Positions 1 through 8,300 are shown, counted from the first letter of the stretch. The stretch is 64,000 nt of DNA from Verrucomicrobiota bacterium (GCA_023432225.1 JAEYUW010000002.1:1-64000), one strand, 5' to 3'. Program-made: numbers and translations. Notes: generated by a model from the sequence alone, not told the origin.

Positions 1-90
1 AGCTTCCCGCTCCGGTGGGGGCTATTTCGGTTAAAACCGGGGAGCTGTATGCGCCCGCTACTTTGGGGGCACGAAGCCGCCGCTGCGCGC

Positions 91-1134
91 TCAGCTCGGG
101 TTTTCCGGCGGCGGCTCGTCTTCCTGGAATTCCTGCGGCAGCGGTGTCTGCGCGGCGGAGATGCGGTGCGACGTGGTCTTCTGTGCGGCCTGTTCCTGCA
201 TGTGCGCGATGAGGCGGTCGTTGAAATCCTTGGCGGGATCGTGGCCCATCTTTTTCAGGGCCTGCACCATCGCGGCGACTTCGATGAGGCGGGCGATGTC
301 GCGGCCGGGGCGCACGTAGAATTCGATGTGCGGGACCTTGATGCCGAGGATTTCGTAGAAATTTTCCTCAAGGCCCGTGCGCTCCTCGACGACTTCGGGG
401 CTCCACTCCTTCAGCGAAACGACGAGGTCGATGCGCTTGTCGAGGCGGATGCTTTTCACGCCGAACATTTCGGCGATGTTGATGATGCCGATGCCACGGC
501 ACTCCATGTAGCCGCGATTGAGATCGCGCGAGCTGGCGGTGAGTTCACGTTCGTCGACGAGGCGGATGCACGTGAGGTCATCGGCGACGAGCGAGTGGCC
601 GCGCTCGATGAGCGCGAGGGCGCACTCGGATTTGCCGATGCCGGAGTCGCCGCGGATCATCACGCCGATGCCTTTGATATCGAGCGTCGTCGCGTGCTCG
701 GTGCCGGAGGGAGCGAACTCGTTGTCGACGCACAGCGTGGCGGCGTTCACGAAATTCATCGTGATGAGCGGCGTGCGGAAGATCGGCAGGTGCATTTCCT
801 GCGAGACCGCGAGCATCGGGTGCGTGGCGGTGTAGTTGCGGGTGAGCACGAGGCAGGGGATGCCGCGCTTCACCATCTCGCCGAAGATTTCGATCTGCTG
901 GCGCTGCGAGAGCGTTTTCAGGAAGGTCATCTCGGCGGCGCCGAGCACCTGAATGCGCTTCATCGCGAAATATTTGAAGAACCCCGTGAGCGCGAGCGAG
1001 GGACGGTTGATCGAACCCTCCTTGATGAGGCGGTGCATGCCTTCCTCACCCGTGAGCAGCTCGAGCTGGAGCTTGGTCCTATACGTCTCGTAGAAGTGCG
1101 CTACGGTGATGCCGTTGATGGCTTTGGTGGGCAT
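91..1134 (-). CDS. hprK: HPr kinase/phosphorylase
   Basis: Bifunctional enzyme that phosphorylates and dephosphorylates the regulatory serine of HPr-like phosphocarrier proteins in the cytoplasm. The 347-residue product has the expected two-part layout: an N-terminal domain to about residue 130, then a kinase domain with the P-loop GDSGIGKSE near residue 161 and the family signature around MECRGIGIINI near residue 205. Length is slightly above the usual 310-330 because of a polar, Pro/Glu-rich tail. It is the last gene seen of a minus-strand run with lptB, lptA, lptC and kdsC. Proteobacteria keep rpoN/hpf/ptsN downstream of lptB; here hprK occupies that slot. Identity is secure; the target HPr is not in the window. 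Confidence 0.95.
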   Translation of the reverse strand: MPTKAINGITVAHFYETYRTKLQLELLTGEEGMHRLIKEGSINRPSLALTGFFKYFAMKRIQVLGAAEMTFLKTLSQRQQIEIFGEMVKRGIPCLVLTRNYTATHPMLAVSQEMHLPIFRTPLITMNFVNAATLCVDNEFAPSGTEHATTLDIKGIGVMIRGDSGIGKSECALALIERGHSLVADDLTCIRLVDERELTASSRDLNRGYMECRGIGIINIAEMFGVKSIRLDKRIDLVVSLKEWSPEVVEERTGLEENFYEILGIKVPHIEFYVRPGRDIARLIEVAAMVQALKKMGHDPAKDFNDRLIAHMQEQAAQKTTSHRISAAQTPLPQEFQEDEPPPENPS

Positions 1135-1144
1135 GGGGAAAAGC

Positions 1145-1173
1145 GGTCAGCGATCAGCCGTCAGCTTTCAGCT
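1145..1173. repeat. Quasi-periodic GATCAGC-type repeat between hprK and lptB
   Basis: Imperfect tandem of ggtcagc/gatcagc/gtcagc words, related to copies at 9501-9529 (inside the E1 gene) and 31714-31743 (inside the dnaX extension). A partial reverse-oriented counterpart (gagctgactgctgaaacc) lies at about 1212-1231, so the 111-base gap is mostly repeat. Confidence 0.6.
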
Positions 1174-1244
1174 CCAGCCAGCGGAGGCAAGACGGTGATT
1201 TCAGGAATCTCTGAGCTGACTGCTGAAACCTGAACGCTGTCAGC

Positions 1245-1994
1245 TCAAAGATTAAAATCCTTGCCGAGATACAGCTCGCGGGCCTGCGGATCGTTGATAA
1301 GGAACTCGCCGCTGCCCTCCGTCATGACCTTGCCGCGATGGATAATGTAGCCGCGGTCGACGATGCGGAGCGTCTCGCGGACGTTGTGGTCGGTGATCAG
1401 CACGCCGATGCCGCGCGATTTCAGCTCGAGGATGATCTTCTGCACCTCCGCGACGGAGATGGGGTCGACGCCGGCGAACGGCTCGTCCATGAGCAGGAAG
1501 CGCGGACGCGTCACCAGCGCGCGTGCGATCTCGAGCCGGCGACGCTCGCCGCCGGAGAGCGTGTAGGCCGGCTGGCCCGCGAGGTGGCCGATGCTCAACT
1601 CGTCGAGGTGATGCTTCACGAGTGCAGCGCGGTCCTTCGACGAGACACCCCGGAGCGTTTCGACGATCGCGAGGATGTTTTCGGCGACGGTGAGCTTGCG
1701 GAAGATCGACGCTTCCTGCGGCAGATAACCGACGCCGAGGCGCGCGCGGCGGTGCATGCGGAGGTGCGTGGCGTCCTGGCCGTTGATGAAGACCTTGCCG
1801 CCGGTCGCCGGCACCAAGCCGACGACCATGTAGAACGTCGTGGTCTTGCCCGCGCCGTTCGGCCCGAGCAGGCCGACGACTTCGCCGGCCTTCACGCGCA
1901 CGTTGACGCCGTTCACGACGGTGCGCTGGCCGTAGGTCTTCACGAGACCTTCGGTGTGGATCTCGAACTGGTCGGCGGCGACGGCGGTGCTCAT
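1245..1994 (-). CDS. lptB: LPS export ABC transporter ATP-binding protein
   Basis: Cytoplasmic ATPase of the LptBFG complex, which extracts lipopolysaccharide from the inner membrane and drives it along the Lpt bridge. The 249-residue product has Walker A GPNGAGKTT near residue 43, signature LSGGERRRLEIARAL near residue 146, Walker B FLLMDEPFAGVDP and an H-loop histidine in ITDHNVRE, all typical of LptB. Directly downstream of lptA and lptC, as in most Gram-negative bacteria. A possible partner permease is at 27434-28588. The ATG at 1994 fits the family N-terminus. Confidence 0.96.
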   Translation of the reverse strand: MSTAVAADQFEIHTEGLVKTYGQRTVVNGVNVRVKAGEVVGLLGPNGAGKTTTFYMVVGLVPATGGKVFINGQDATHLRMHRRARLGVGYLPQEASIFRKLTVAENILAIVETLRGVSSKDRAALVKHHLDELSIGHLAGQPAYTLSGGERRRLEIARALVTRPRFLLMDEPFAGVDPISVAEVQKIILELKSRGIGVLITDHNVRETLRIVDRGYIIHRGKVMTEGSGEFLINDPQARELYLGKDFNL

Positions 1995-2016
1995 GCGAGG
2001 AGGGATCGCAGCGTGA

Positions 2017-2091
2017 GGTGGAGCGCGTTGACCTCAACGCGCCGCTCGGTTCGCTCTCGCGGAAAGCGCGTTGAGGTCAACACGCTCCACC
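2017..2091. repeat. Composite palindromic element, GGTGGAG...CTCCACC type
   Basis: Two 25-base arms (2017-2041 and 2067-2091) are inverted copies with one mismatch. Each arm holds its own small hairpin (GCGTTGA-CC-TCAACGC), so the unit can fold as two small hairpins or one long stem. It fills the lptA-lptB gap. A close relative lies at 55981-56043 and a half copy at about 28658-28688. Confidence 0.85.
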
Positions 2092-2124
2092 TTCGACGGC
2101 GTGACTCCGATGGGTGGGCGCTGC

Positions 2125-2673
2125 TCACGGCTGCTTCGGCGCCTCCGGGGTGGGTTCGGCTTTTTTGTCCTTGTCGAAGCCGAGGTCCCTCACCGGCGGG
2201 CCGACGATCTTCACGTTCGTGCCGCGCACCTGGCGCTCGCCGCGGAGGAGGAGAATTTCGTCGCCCGTGTAGGTCCAGCCGGCGGCGCGGTCGGTGACGA
2301 CGGGGCGATCGCTCAAAGTGATCTTGTTGTCACCGGGCAGCACGACGGCCTTGCCGCACGCGGCTTCGCGTTCGCCTTGGATGATGTGGACGTTGCCGGT
2401 CGCGACGAGGGATTTGAAGCGTTCGAGCTTGGCGACGACCGCGGTGGGGTCGTCCTTGCTGCGGTAGGCGACGACTTCGAGGCGGTCGCAGGTGAGTTTC
2501 AGATTGGTGCCGGTGACGACGACGTTGCCGCCGAAGTCGGACATCATCTCGGTGTCCGTGCTGCGACCCTCGTAGCTGTCGCTGGTGATGACCGTCGGTT
2601 GAGTCTCGGCGTTCTGTGCGAGCAGCGTGCCTGCGAGCGTGGCGAGAAGGAGAGCGAGGCGGGGTGTCGTCAT
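2125..2673 (-). CDS. lptA: LptA/OstA-like periplasmic LPS transport protein
   Basis: Periplasmic bridge protein carrying LPS between the inner and outer membranes. The 182-residue product has a signal peptide (MTTPRLALLLATLAGTLLAQ) followed by an OstA-type beta-jellyroll: repeated short strands including a segment on free protein around 'VVTGTNLKLTCDRLEV' and 'GNVHIIQGEREAACGKAVV'. The tail is Lys/Pro/Glu-rich. The ATG at 2673 overlaps the lptC stop (ATGA), which settles the start; a longer frame to 2760 would run through lptC. Sequence is diverged from proteobacterial LptA, so the call rests on fold pattern, signal peptide and gene order. Confidence 0.85.
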   Translation of the reverse strand: MTTPRLALLLATLAGTLLAQNAETQPTVITSDSYEGRSTDTEMMSDFGGNVVVTGTNLKLTCDRLEVVAYRSKDDPTAVVAKLERFKSLVATGNVHIIQGEREAACGKAVVLPGDNKITLSDRPVVTDRAAGWTYTGDEILLLRGERQVRGTNVKIVGPPVRDLGFDKDKKAEPTPEAPKQP

Positions 2674-3197
2674 TGCAGCAGATTTTTCAGTTCGGCGCGG
2701 AACGTTACGCGGACGTTCTTGCGCATGGAAACCCTTTTCTCCCGGTGATCGTAGGTCCATTGCTCGCCGGTGGCTTCGAGTGTATCGGTGAGCAGGCGAA
2801 TCGTGTTGGGGCCGGAGGCGAGCTGGGTGTCGGTGAACACCTTGGCCAGCGGACTGAGGAGCATCGTGGTGATGCGGTCGCTCTCATCGCCGCTGAAGAC
2901 GGTCAACGTGAGTTCGCGAACGTCGATTTCCTTGGCGCTGACGAGTCGCGCCTCCGAGCCGCGCACGAGCCACTCACGAAAGCCCTCAGGTGTGAATGTC
3001 GGCAGGCGGAAGTTCACGATCGGGACGTCGGTCGCGATGCGCGTGGTGGATTGGGCGCGCGCGGAAAAATTCAATCCGGCGACCATTGCGAGGAGGACCG
3101 CGCACCGGACCGACCTGGCAATCCAGCTGGATCGCCACGGCCCGCGTTGCGGGCCTCGCGATGACAAAGGAGAGGAGCGGTGGGCAGGGTGGTTCAC
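2670..3197 (-). CDS. lptC: LptC-like LPS export protein
   Basis: Probable bitopic inner-membrane protein linking LptBFG to LptA. The 175-residue frame starts at a GTG overlapping the kdsC stop (GTGA) and ends in the lptA start (ATGA), so the three genes are translationally coupled. A hydrophobic segment (SVRCAVLLAMVAGLNFSARA) near residues 30-49 is followed by an OstA-like beta domain. Residues of about 13-32 are encoded by a dispersed repeat with the hairpin GGCCCGC-GTT-GCGGGCC (3139-3155), so the N-terminus looks extended by repeat DNA, or translation starts further in. Assigned by position and architecture. Confidence 0.75.
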   Translation of the reverse strand: MNHPAHRSSPLSSRGPQRGPWRSSWIARSVRCAVLLAMVAGLNFSARAQSTTRIATDVPIVNFRLPTFTPEGFREWLVRGSEARLVSAKEIDVRELTLTVFSGDESDRITTMLLSPLAKVFTDTQLASGPNTIRLLTDTLEATGEQWTYDHREKRVSMRKNVRVTFRAELKNLLQ

Positions 3198-3739
3198 TCG
3201 GCTGCCTTCCGACCGCGTGCGGCGAGGATTTGTTCACACACTTCGCGCACGGCGCCGTGGCCGGCCTCGCGGGGCGGGACGTAGTCGGCGGCTTTCAACG
3301 CCGCGGGCATCGCCTGCTTCGGGGCGACGCCGACGCCGGCCCATGCGATCGCGGGCGCGTCGATGTCGTCGTCGCCCATGTAGCAGACTTCGGCGGCGGA
3401 CAGGCCGAGCTGTTGCGCGAGCTCCTGCAATGCGAGGAGTTTGTCGGTGCGGCCTTGAATGAGGTGGGGGATTTGCAGCTCCTGCGCGCGATTCGTCGTC
3501 GCGCCGGAGGCACGCCCCGAAATCCACGCGAGGGCGACGCCGCCCTTGCGCAGGCGGACGAGGCCCATGCCATCGAGGATGGAAAAATTTTTCGATTCGT
3601 TGCCGTTCGAGTGGATGCGCACGGTGCCGTCGGTGAGCACGCCGTCGACGTCCATGGCGAAGAGCCGGATCGTCGCCCAAGGCAGACGAGAGCGGATTTG
3701 GGATTTCGGGCTTCGGTTTTTGGGTTTTGCAGCGGCCAC
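3194..3739 (-). CDS. kdsC: 3-deoxy-D-manno-octulosonate 8-phosphate phosphatase
   Basis: HAD-family phosphatase that hydrolyses KDO-8-phosphate to KDO, the inner-core LPS sugar. The HAD nucleophile motif MDVDGVLTDG, the middle ISGR motif and the C-terminal MGDDDIDAPA motif all match KdsC. The open frame runs back to 3937, but residues there are encoded by a palindromic repeat, so I use the GTG at 3739, giving 181 residues, the family size. The first residues (KPKNRSPKSQIRS) still derive from a quasi-periodic repeat. First gene of the kdsC-lptC-lptA-lptB-hprK run. Confidence 0.9.
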   Translation of the reverse strand: MAAAKPKNRSPKSQIRSRLPWATIRLFAMDVDGVLTDGTVRIHSNGNESKNFSILDGMGLVRLRKGGVALAWISGRASGATTNRAQELQIPHLIQGRTDKLLALQELAQQLGLSAAEVCYMGDDDIDAPAIAWAGVGVAPKQAMPAALKAADYVPPREAGHGAVREVCEQILAARGRKAAE

Positions 3740-3797
3740 GACGGAGCGGAGGTTGGGTGTGCGTCGCAGCGACGCCAACCCATTTATCGCCGAGCCG

Positions 3798-3849
3798 TAG
3801 GGGCGAGCTTGGTGCGCGCGCCTGCGGGCTGGTCGAACCACACCCCTAC
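3798..3849. repeat. Palindromic element with GTAGGGG...CCCCTAC ends
   Basis: Short element whose outer ends are perfect 7-base inverted repeats. The interior is GC-rich with partial hairpins. It sits directly beside the larger element at 3879-3952 in the kdsC-clc gap. Confidence 0.6.
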
Positions 3850-3878
3850 ACGGACCGCTGTTGCGCGGTCGCGGTGTC

Positions 3879-3952
3879 CTGTAGCGGCGGTCTATGACCG
3901 CCGGGCGAACGTGAAGGGCGTTCCTATCGGCGGTCATAGACCGCCGCTACAG
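3879..3952. repeat. Composite palindromic element with perfect 24-base arms
   Basis: Arms at 3879-3902 and 3929-3952 are exact reverse complements. Each contains the internal hairpin GGCGGTC-TAT-GACCGCC next to an end motif CTGTAGC / GCTACAG. The spacer is 26 bases. A diverged copy is at 35069-35141. It lies in the 328-base gap between kdsC and the CLC gene, which is otherwise featureless. Confidence 0.9.
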
Positions 3953-4067
3953 TGCGGACGTGAGCTTAGTCGCCCCCGCGCACCAATCGTCTTGCGCCGC
4001 CGCGGCGGCGTGAATTGCCTCGGGGCGTCGCGCGGCGGATTGATTCACCCTCCGGCGACGGCGCTCG

Positions 4068-5945
4068 ATGTCTTCCTCTCAACCACCGCTGCCGCCCCGA
4101 CCCGACGACGCTCAATCCGCGGCGCAGCAGGAGGTGCTGGCCAAGGAAAAGCAGCGCGCGCGGCTGTCGTTCGAGCGGCTGCTCAACGTCAGCCAGCAGC
4201 AGTTGATGAAGCTGCTCGCACGCCGCCTCTGGTTGCAGGAGAAGCTCCAGCCGACCGAGTGGCAGATCACGCTCTTCTGGTCTGCGCTGGCGGGATTTCT
4301 GGGTGCGCTGGCGGCGTTGGCGTTCACGAGTTTGACCGAGGGCGTGCACGTGCTGCTCACGGGCTCGCGCGCGGGCGTGGTCGAGACGATGCGGCAGATC
4401 CCGGCGTGGGCGGTGGTGCTCGTGCCGACGGCGGGCGGCATCGTGGCGGGATTGATTTTGAAACTCGGCCAGCGGTTTGCGGGCAAACAGGCCTCGACCG
4501 ACTACATGGAGGCGATCGTGATCGGCAACGGCTACGTGCCGGCGCGGGCGAGTCTCGTGAAGAGCGCGGCGGCGTTGTTCACGATCGGTTCGGGCGGGTC
4601 GATCGGTCGCGAAGGTCCGCTCGTCCAACTCGCCGCCGTGGTCTCGTCGCGGTTGGGCCGCTGGCTGGGCCTCAGCGCGCCGAAGCAGCGCTTGTTGGTC
4701 GCGTGCGGTGCGGCCGCGGGCATCGCGTCGGCCTACAACGCGCCGATCGCGGGCTCGTTTTTCGTGGCGGAGATCATCCTCGGCACGATCGCGATGGAGA
4801 GCCTCGGGCCGCTGGTCATTTCCGCGGTCACGGCGGCGTTGACGCTGCGGGTGATGACAAACGCGGGCAACCTCTACGTCGTGCCGAGCTACGAAATGCA
4901 CACGCCGTGGGAGATGGTGGCGTATGTGTTGCTCGGCTTGATCGTGGGCGCGCTGGCGCCGTGGTTTCTGCGGAGCTTGCGCGTGGCCGAAGGATTTTTC
5001 CGGCGCACCAATTTGCCGATCGTGGTGCGGCTCGGGCTCGGCGGGTTGATCGTGGGCGTGCTGGCGGTGAAGGTGCCCGAAGTGTGCGGCAATGGTTACT
5101 CGGTGGTCGTCGATGTGTTGCAGGGCAAACACGTCTGGTCGGTGCTGCTCGTGCTCGTGGTCTGCAAATGGCTCGCGACGTGCGCCTCGTTTGGCTCGGG
5201 CTCACCGGGCGGTGTGTTCACGCCGTCGCTCTTCATGGGGGCGGGAGCGGGCTATCTGTTCGGCGCGGCGCTGCAGACGCTGTGGCCGGCGGCGGAGGTC
5301 GATCCGCGCACGATCGCGATGGTGGGCATGGGGGCGTTTCTCTCGGCCGCGAGCCACGCGCCGCTCATGGCGATCATCATGCTGTTCGAGATGACGCTCA
5401 GCTACGACATCATCCTGCCGTTGATGGTGTGCAGCGTGGTGGCGTATTTCACGGCGAAGAGCCTCGAAGGCGAGTCGATCTACAGCGAGTCGCTGAAGCG
5501 GAAGGCGATCGAGCAACCCGTGCCGGCTCCGGCGGCGAAACCGGTGCAAGTGGGCGAACTCATGCGCACGGAGCCGCCGACGATTCCGCGCAGCGCCTCG
5601 TTCGGCGATGTCGGTCGCATGTTCCTGGCGAACCGCGTGAACAATCTCTACGTGCTCGATGCCGACGGCCGCTTCGCCGGCGTGGTTTCGCTGCACGACA
5701 TCAAGCCGTTTTTGCTCCAGCCAGAGCTGGCCGAGGTGGTGCGCGCGAGCGACATCCTGCGCGACGATTTTCCGACCGTGCGGGCGGAGGATCCGCTGAG
5801 CGATGGCTTGAAACGTTTCCGCGAAGTCAGCGCCGAGCGCCTGCCGGTGCTCGATGGTGAGGGGCGGTTGCTGGGGAGTTTGTCGAAGACCGACCTGCTG
5901 CTCGCGCTGTCGGAAAAGTCGCCGGCGTCGAGCGCGAGCGGGTGA
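4068..5945 (+). CDS. CLC-family chloride channel/transporter with CBS domains
   Basis: Integral membrane chloride transport protein, 625 residues. Order: polar cytoplasmic N-terminus (about 1-65), CLC membrane domain with GSGGS and GREGP (gating glutamate near residue 180) and GSGSPGGVFTPSL (near residue 380), then two CBS domains from about residue 495 that would bind nucleotides. At the position of the internal proton glutamate of E. coli ClC (IIEEM), this protein reads VAEII, so the second Glu is Ile, as in passive channels. The ATG at 4068 follows the repeat-filled gap. It stands alone, with no obvious operon partner. Confidence 0.93.
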   Translation: MSSSQPPLPPRPDDAQSAAQQEVLAKEKQRARLSFERLLNVSQQQLMKLLARRLWLQEKLQPTEWQITLFWSALAGFLGALAALAFTSLTEGVHVLLTGSRAGVVETMRQIPAWAVVLVPTAGGIVAGLILKLGQRFAGKQASTDYMEAIVIGNGYVPARASLVKSAAALFTIGSGGSIGREGPLVQLAAVVSSRLGRWLGLSAPKQRLLVACGAAAGIASAYNAPIAGSFFVAEIILGTIAMESLGPLVISAVTAALTLRVMTNAGNLYVVPSYEMHTPWEMVAYVLLGLIVGALAPWFLRSLRVAEGFFRRTNLPIVVRLGLGGLIVGVLAVKVPEVCGNGYSVVVDVLQGKHVWSVLLVLVVCKWLATCASFGSGSPGGVFTPSLFMGAGAGYLFGAALQTLWPAAEVDPRTIAMVGMGAFLSAASHAPLMAIIMLFEMTLSYDIILPLMVCSVVAYFTAKSLEGESIYSESLKRKAIEQPVPAPAAKPVQVGELMRTEPPTIPRSASFGDVGRMFLANRVNNLYVLDADGRFAGVVSLHDIKPFLLQPELAEVVRASDILRDDFPTVRAEDPLSDGLKRFREVSAERLPVLDGEGRLLGSLSKTDLLLALSEKSPASSASG

Positions 5946-6007
5946 AGGCGCGCGTGGCGCGTGGTGCGTGGTGCGTGACTGATGGCGTGGGCGCGCGTTT
6001 TGCTTTT

Positions 6008-6086
6008 ACCACGGATTGCACGGATGCCACGGATAAAGGCAGTAGGTTGGTTCGGGTTCATCCGTGCCATCCGTGAAATCCGTGGT
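6008..6086. repeat. Quasi-periodic inverted pair (ccacgga / tccgtgg)
   Basis: The left half repeats an 8-10 base word (accacgga, gcacgga, ccacgga) and the right half repeats its complement (atccgtg, atccgtg, atccgtggt), with a short unrelated spacer. Same design as 6294-6372. Confidence 0.8.
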
Positions 6087-6174
6087 GAAAAAAAGCGTCG
6101 CGGGCGAAGCGTGACGATGGAGTGCCGGACGCCTCAAAGCGAACGTCGCGGAGAGCGCGGAAAGCGGGAAAAAC

Positions 6175-6544
6175 TTAGAAAAATCGCTCGAGCAGCGCCG
6201 CGGCGGCTGACGAGATGCCACCGATCTTGTTCGTGGCTTGGCGGTAGAATTTGAAATTCAACTCGGTCTCCGGTCGGCCTTCGTCCCAAGTCTACCACGG
6301 ATGGCACGGATACCACGGATGGATACTGCCGATGCGTCGGAGCGCATCCGTGCGATCCGTGAAATCCGTGGTTAAGAGCAGTGCGGCGACCGAGGCGCGG
6401 GCTTCGGAGTCGGACGACTTCAACGCGAAGGTCGCATCGCCCGCCGCGATGCCTTTGCCGCTATACATCTTCTTTTGCGCGGAGAAGGAAGGCGTCGCAG
6501 CCTTCGGATCGGCGACGGGGGATCAGGAAGGCACGGGTGGGCAT
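6175..6544 (-). pseudogene. Broken small gene interrupted by a repeat
   Basis: Reading leftwards from an ATG at 6544 (MPTRAFLIP...), one frame soon changes. A second frame then continues (ADPKAATPSFSAQKK, MYSGKGIAAGDATFALKSS, SEARASVAAL), enters the quasi-periodic repeat at 6294-6372, hits TAG at 6292-6294, and resumes in the same frame as TWDEGRPETELNFKFYR...AALLERFF to TAA at 6175. The non-repeat parts have ordinary protein composition and stay in register across the repeat, so I infer an original protein of about 110 residues, broken by one frameshift and by repeat insertion. No family recognised. A short functional protein starting at 6468 is the alternative. Confidence 0.4.
6294..6372. 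repeat. Quasi-periodic inverted pair inside a broken gene
   Basis: Second copy of the ccacgga/tccgtgg element of 6008-6086. Its left edge supplies the in-frame TAG that interrupts the reading frame described at 6175-6544. Confidence 0.8.
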
Positions 6545-6566
6545 GGGGAACTCCGCGGCGATTTTC

Positions 6567-6995
6567 CTACCAGTCGTAGAGAGCCATAATACCACTTACT
6601 CCCGCACCGATTCCTAGTGCCGAGATCACAAGCAGCGGCCCGGGAATGTCGTGGCCTTCAAATCCGATTGTGACAGCGATCCCACAGATAATCGGTGCAG
6701 ACACGGCTGCTGCGATTACGAAATAACGTCGTGATGAATGTTTCCGTGCAGGTGGACGGATAGATGTCGAGGGATGAAAATGGTTTTCGGCGCTGAGGCT
6801 GCGAATCAAGTCCATCGCTTCGTTGTAGTCGTGCTCGGCGACATCAACCTTCACACCGCCGATGGCATTGGAGAGCCTCCAGTCAACCGAGACCGTGTTC
6901 GCGTCTCGAACGGTCGCGCGGATTCCCGATGAGACGAGGAACGAACACAGCATCTCGGCTTCTTCCACATTGGTGAATGCTGCTACTTGCTTCAT
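6567..6995 (-). CDS. DUF2007-type membrane protein
   Basis: 142 residues. The first ~70 match the DUF2007 pattern (MKQVAAFTNVEEAEMLCSFL...GI-V...V.VA..D.NEAMDLI), a small alpha/beta domain proposed in the literature to act in signalling. A basic linker and two hydrophobic segments (about residues 90-110 and 118-138) follow, so the domain faces one side of the inner membrane. A paralogue of the same design lies at 50951-51397. Function unknown. Confidence 0.75.
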   Translation of the reverse strand: MKQVAAFTNVEEAEMLCSFLVSSGIRATVRDANTVSVDWRLSNAIGGVKVDVAEHDYNEAMDLIRSLSAENHFHPSTSIRPPARKHSSRRYFVIAAAVSAPIICGIAVTIGFEGHDIPGPLLVISALGIGAGVSGIMALYDW

Positions 6996-7072
6996 AGTAG
7001 ATTTCTAGCGATGCGCCCTTTAGGCGACTGTTTGGGCCTACATCAGCACTAGAGCGAGCACAGGCGCAGGAT

Positions 7073-7438
7073 TCAACAATTGCTCGCCGCCGGGACGCCG
7101 GCCGCTTTCCCGTTCCGGGCCGGCGGTGCACTCGGCTTCTTCTCGGGCGCGGGTGGCTGCGGCTTCGCGGGCGGGAAGACGGTGATGTCGGGCGCGGGCG
7201 AGCCGGCGTAGCCGACGAGGGTGCGAAACACCCAGGCCTCGCCGATGCGCTCCTTGAAAATGCACATGCCGCATTCGCCGTGCAGTTCGCGGCGTCGGGC
7301 ATCGGCGAGTTCTTGGGCCGCCGTCAGGCCGAACGGCGCCTCCCCGGGCGTCGCTGCGGTGACCGGCGAATTGGGCGGGCTGTCCTTTTCAGCCGCAAGG
7401 CCGAGGCAAGGAATCACGGTCAGCAGGAGAGGTTTCAT
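7073..7438 (-). CDS. Small exported protein with CxxC
   Basis: 121 residues: a signal peptide (MKPLLLTVIPCLGLAA), a central part with a GECGMC motif (CxxC), and a Pro/Lys/Ala-rich tail. The CxxC could bind metal or a cofactor or form a disulphide; nothing else points to a role. No family recognised. It ends about 77 bases upstream of the DUF2007 start on the same strand. Confidence 0.55.
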   Translation of the reverse strand: MKPLLLTVIPCLGLAAEKDSPPNSPVTAATPGEAPFGLTAAQELADARRRELHGECGMCIFKERIGEAWVFRTLVGYAGSPAPDITVFPPAKPQPPAPEKKPSAPPARNGKAAGVPAASNC

Positions 7439-7530
7439 GGGACGGGAAATTGCCTCCGGACTCGGACGCGCATGATGAGACTACGCGCGAGAGCCGGATT
7501 CCTTAGGCGGGGGCGGCGATGGGGCGCGGC

Positions 7531-7896
7531 TCACTTTTTCTTGTGCAGAATCAGCTCGTTCCCGTCCGGGTCGGCAATGATGCACCCGAAGCAAGCCGGT
7601 GAGTCCCATGGCCCGTCCTTGATCGTGACGCCCGCTGCTCGCACGCACGCCAGCACGCCTTCGAAGTCCGACACTTCCAGACCGATGGTCGCGCCGTGTT
7701 GCCCGGCCCGGTGCCTTTGATCCTCTTTCGTCAGCGCGAGCGTCCCGGCTCCGATGTTGAACTCGATCCAATCGTCCTGCCATTGAGCGGTCACTTTGAA
7801 GCCCAGCACGCGCTCATAAAATTCCCGGCTCCGCTGGGGATCGCTTACCGGGATGGCGACAAATGCGACCTCACGACAATAGTCGGACACATTCAT
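7531..7896 (-). CDS. VOC-family (glyoxalase/bleomycin-resistance-like) protein
   Basis: 121 residues forming one vicinal-oxygen-chelate domain with the usual beta-alpha-beta-beta-beta repeats: VAFVAIPVSDPQRSREFYERVLGF at the start and ACFGCIIADPDGNELILHKKK at the end, where the Glu is a typical metal ligand. Such proteins act on aldehydes, antibiotics or aromatic rings. The substrate cannot be read from sequence. Probably dimeric in the cytoplasm. Confidence 0.88.
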   Translation of the reverse strand: MNVSDYCREVAFVAIPVSDPQRSREFYERVLGFKVTAQWQDDWIEFNIGAGTLALTKEDQRHRAGQHGATIGLEVSDFEGVLACVRAAGVTIKDGPWDSPACFGCIIADPDGNELILHKKK

Positions 7897-7979
7897 GACG
7901 GGCGGAGGTTAGCGAACTGCTCCGCGCGAGCGAGCGGAGAGTGAGCGTGAGACTGTCCTCGCTCGGGTATCTGGACGAC

Positions 7980-8300
7980 CTATTTGCCGTCGAAAACGTA
8001 TGCGGCCTCGCGCTGCAGCTCGTCGCTGAATCCGGTGAGGTCCTCTTTCTTCAGCATGCCCGCGTAGATCATCAAGCGCACGAATAGCCACAGTTTTGAA
8101 CGGGAGTGGTCGTCCAGACACTGGTGAAGAATCTTCGCCTCCTTCTCCATCTCAGCCATCGCATCCCAGAATCGTTCGGTCTCCGTCTTCTTAGGGGCGG
8201 TGAGTAGTGCGGTGATACGGGCATTTCGGTCAGTCAGGTATCTTTCGCGGATCACCGGAACGAGCGCGCTGAATTTCTTCCAGTCTGACTCAGTGGGCAT
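7980..8300 (-). CDS. Conserved hypothetical helical protein
   Basis: 106 residues from the ATG at 8300 (MPTESDWKKFSALVPVIRER); the open frame extends upstream to 8396, but that part looks like repeat-derived spacer. Charged, helical and soluble, with no signal peptide or membrane segment. Motifs such as WDAMAEMEKEAKIL and RLMIYAGMLKKEDL suggest a helical bundle. No function assigned. Confidence 0.65.
   Translation of the reverse strand: MPTESDWKKFSALVPVIRERYLTDRNARITALLTAPKKTETERFWDAMAEMEKEAKILHQCLDDHSRSKLWLFVRLMIYAGMLKKEDLTGFSDELQREAAYVFDGK

Noticed and set aside
2996..5860. A 954-codon open frame on the plus strand
   Set aside because: It crosses kdsC antisense and runs through the CLC gene in a wrong frame. 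Arg/Gly/Ala-rich composition without domains; a product of high GC.
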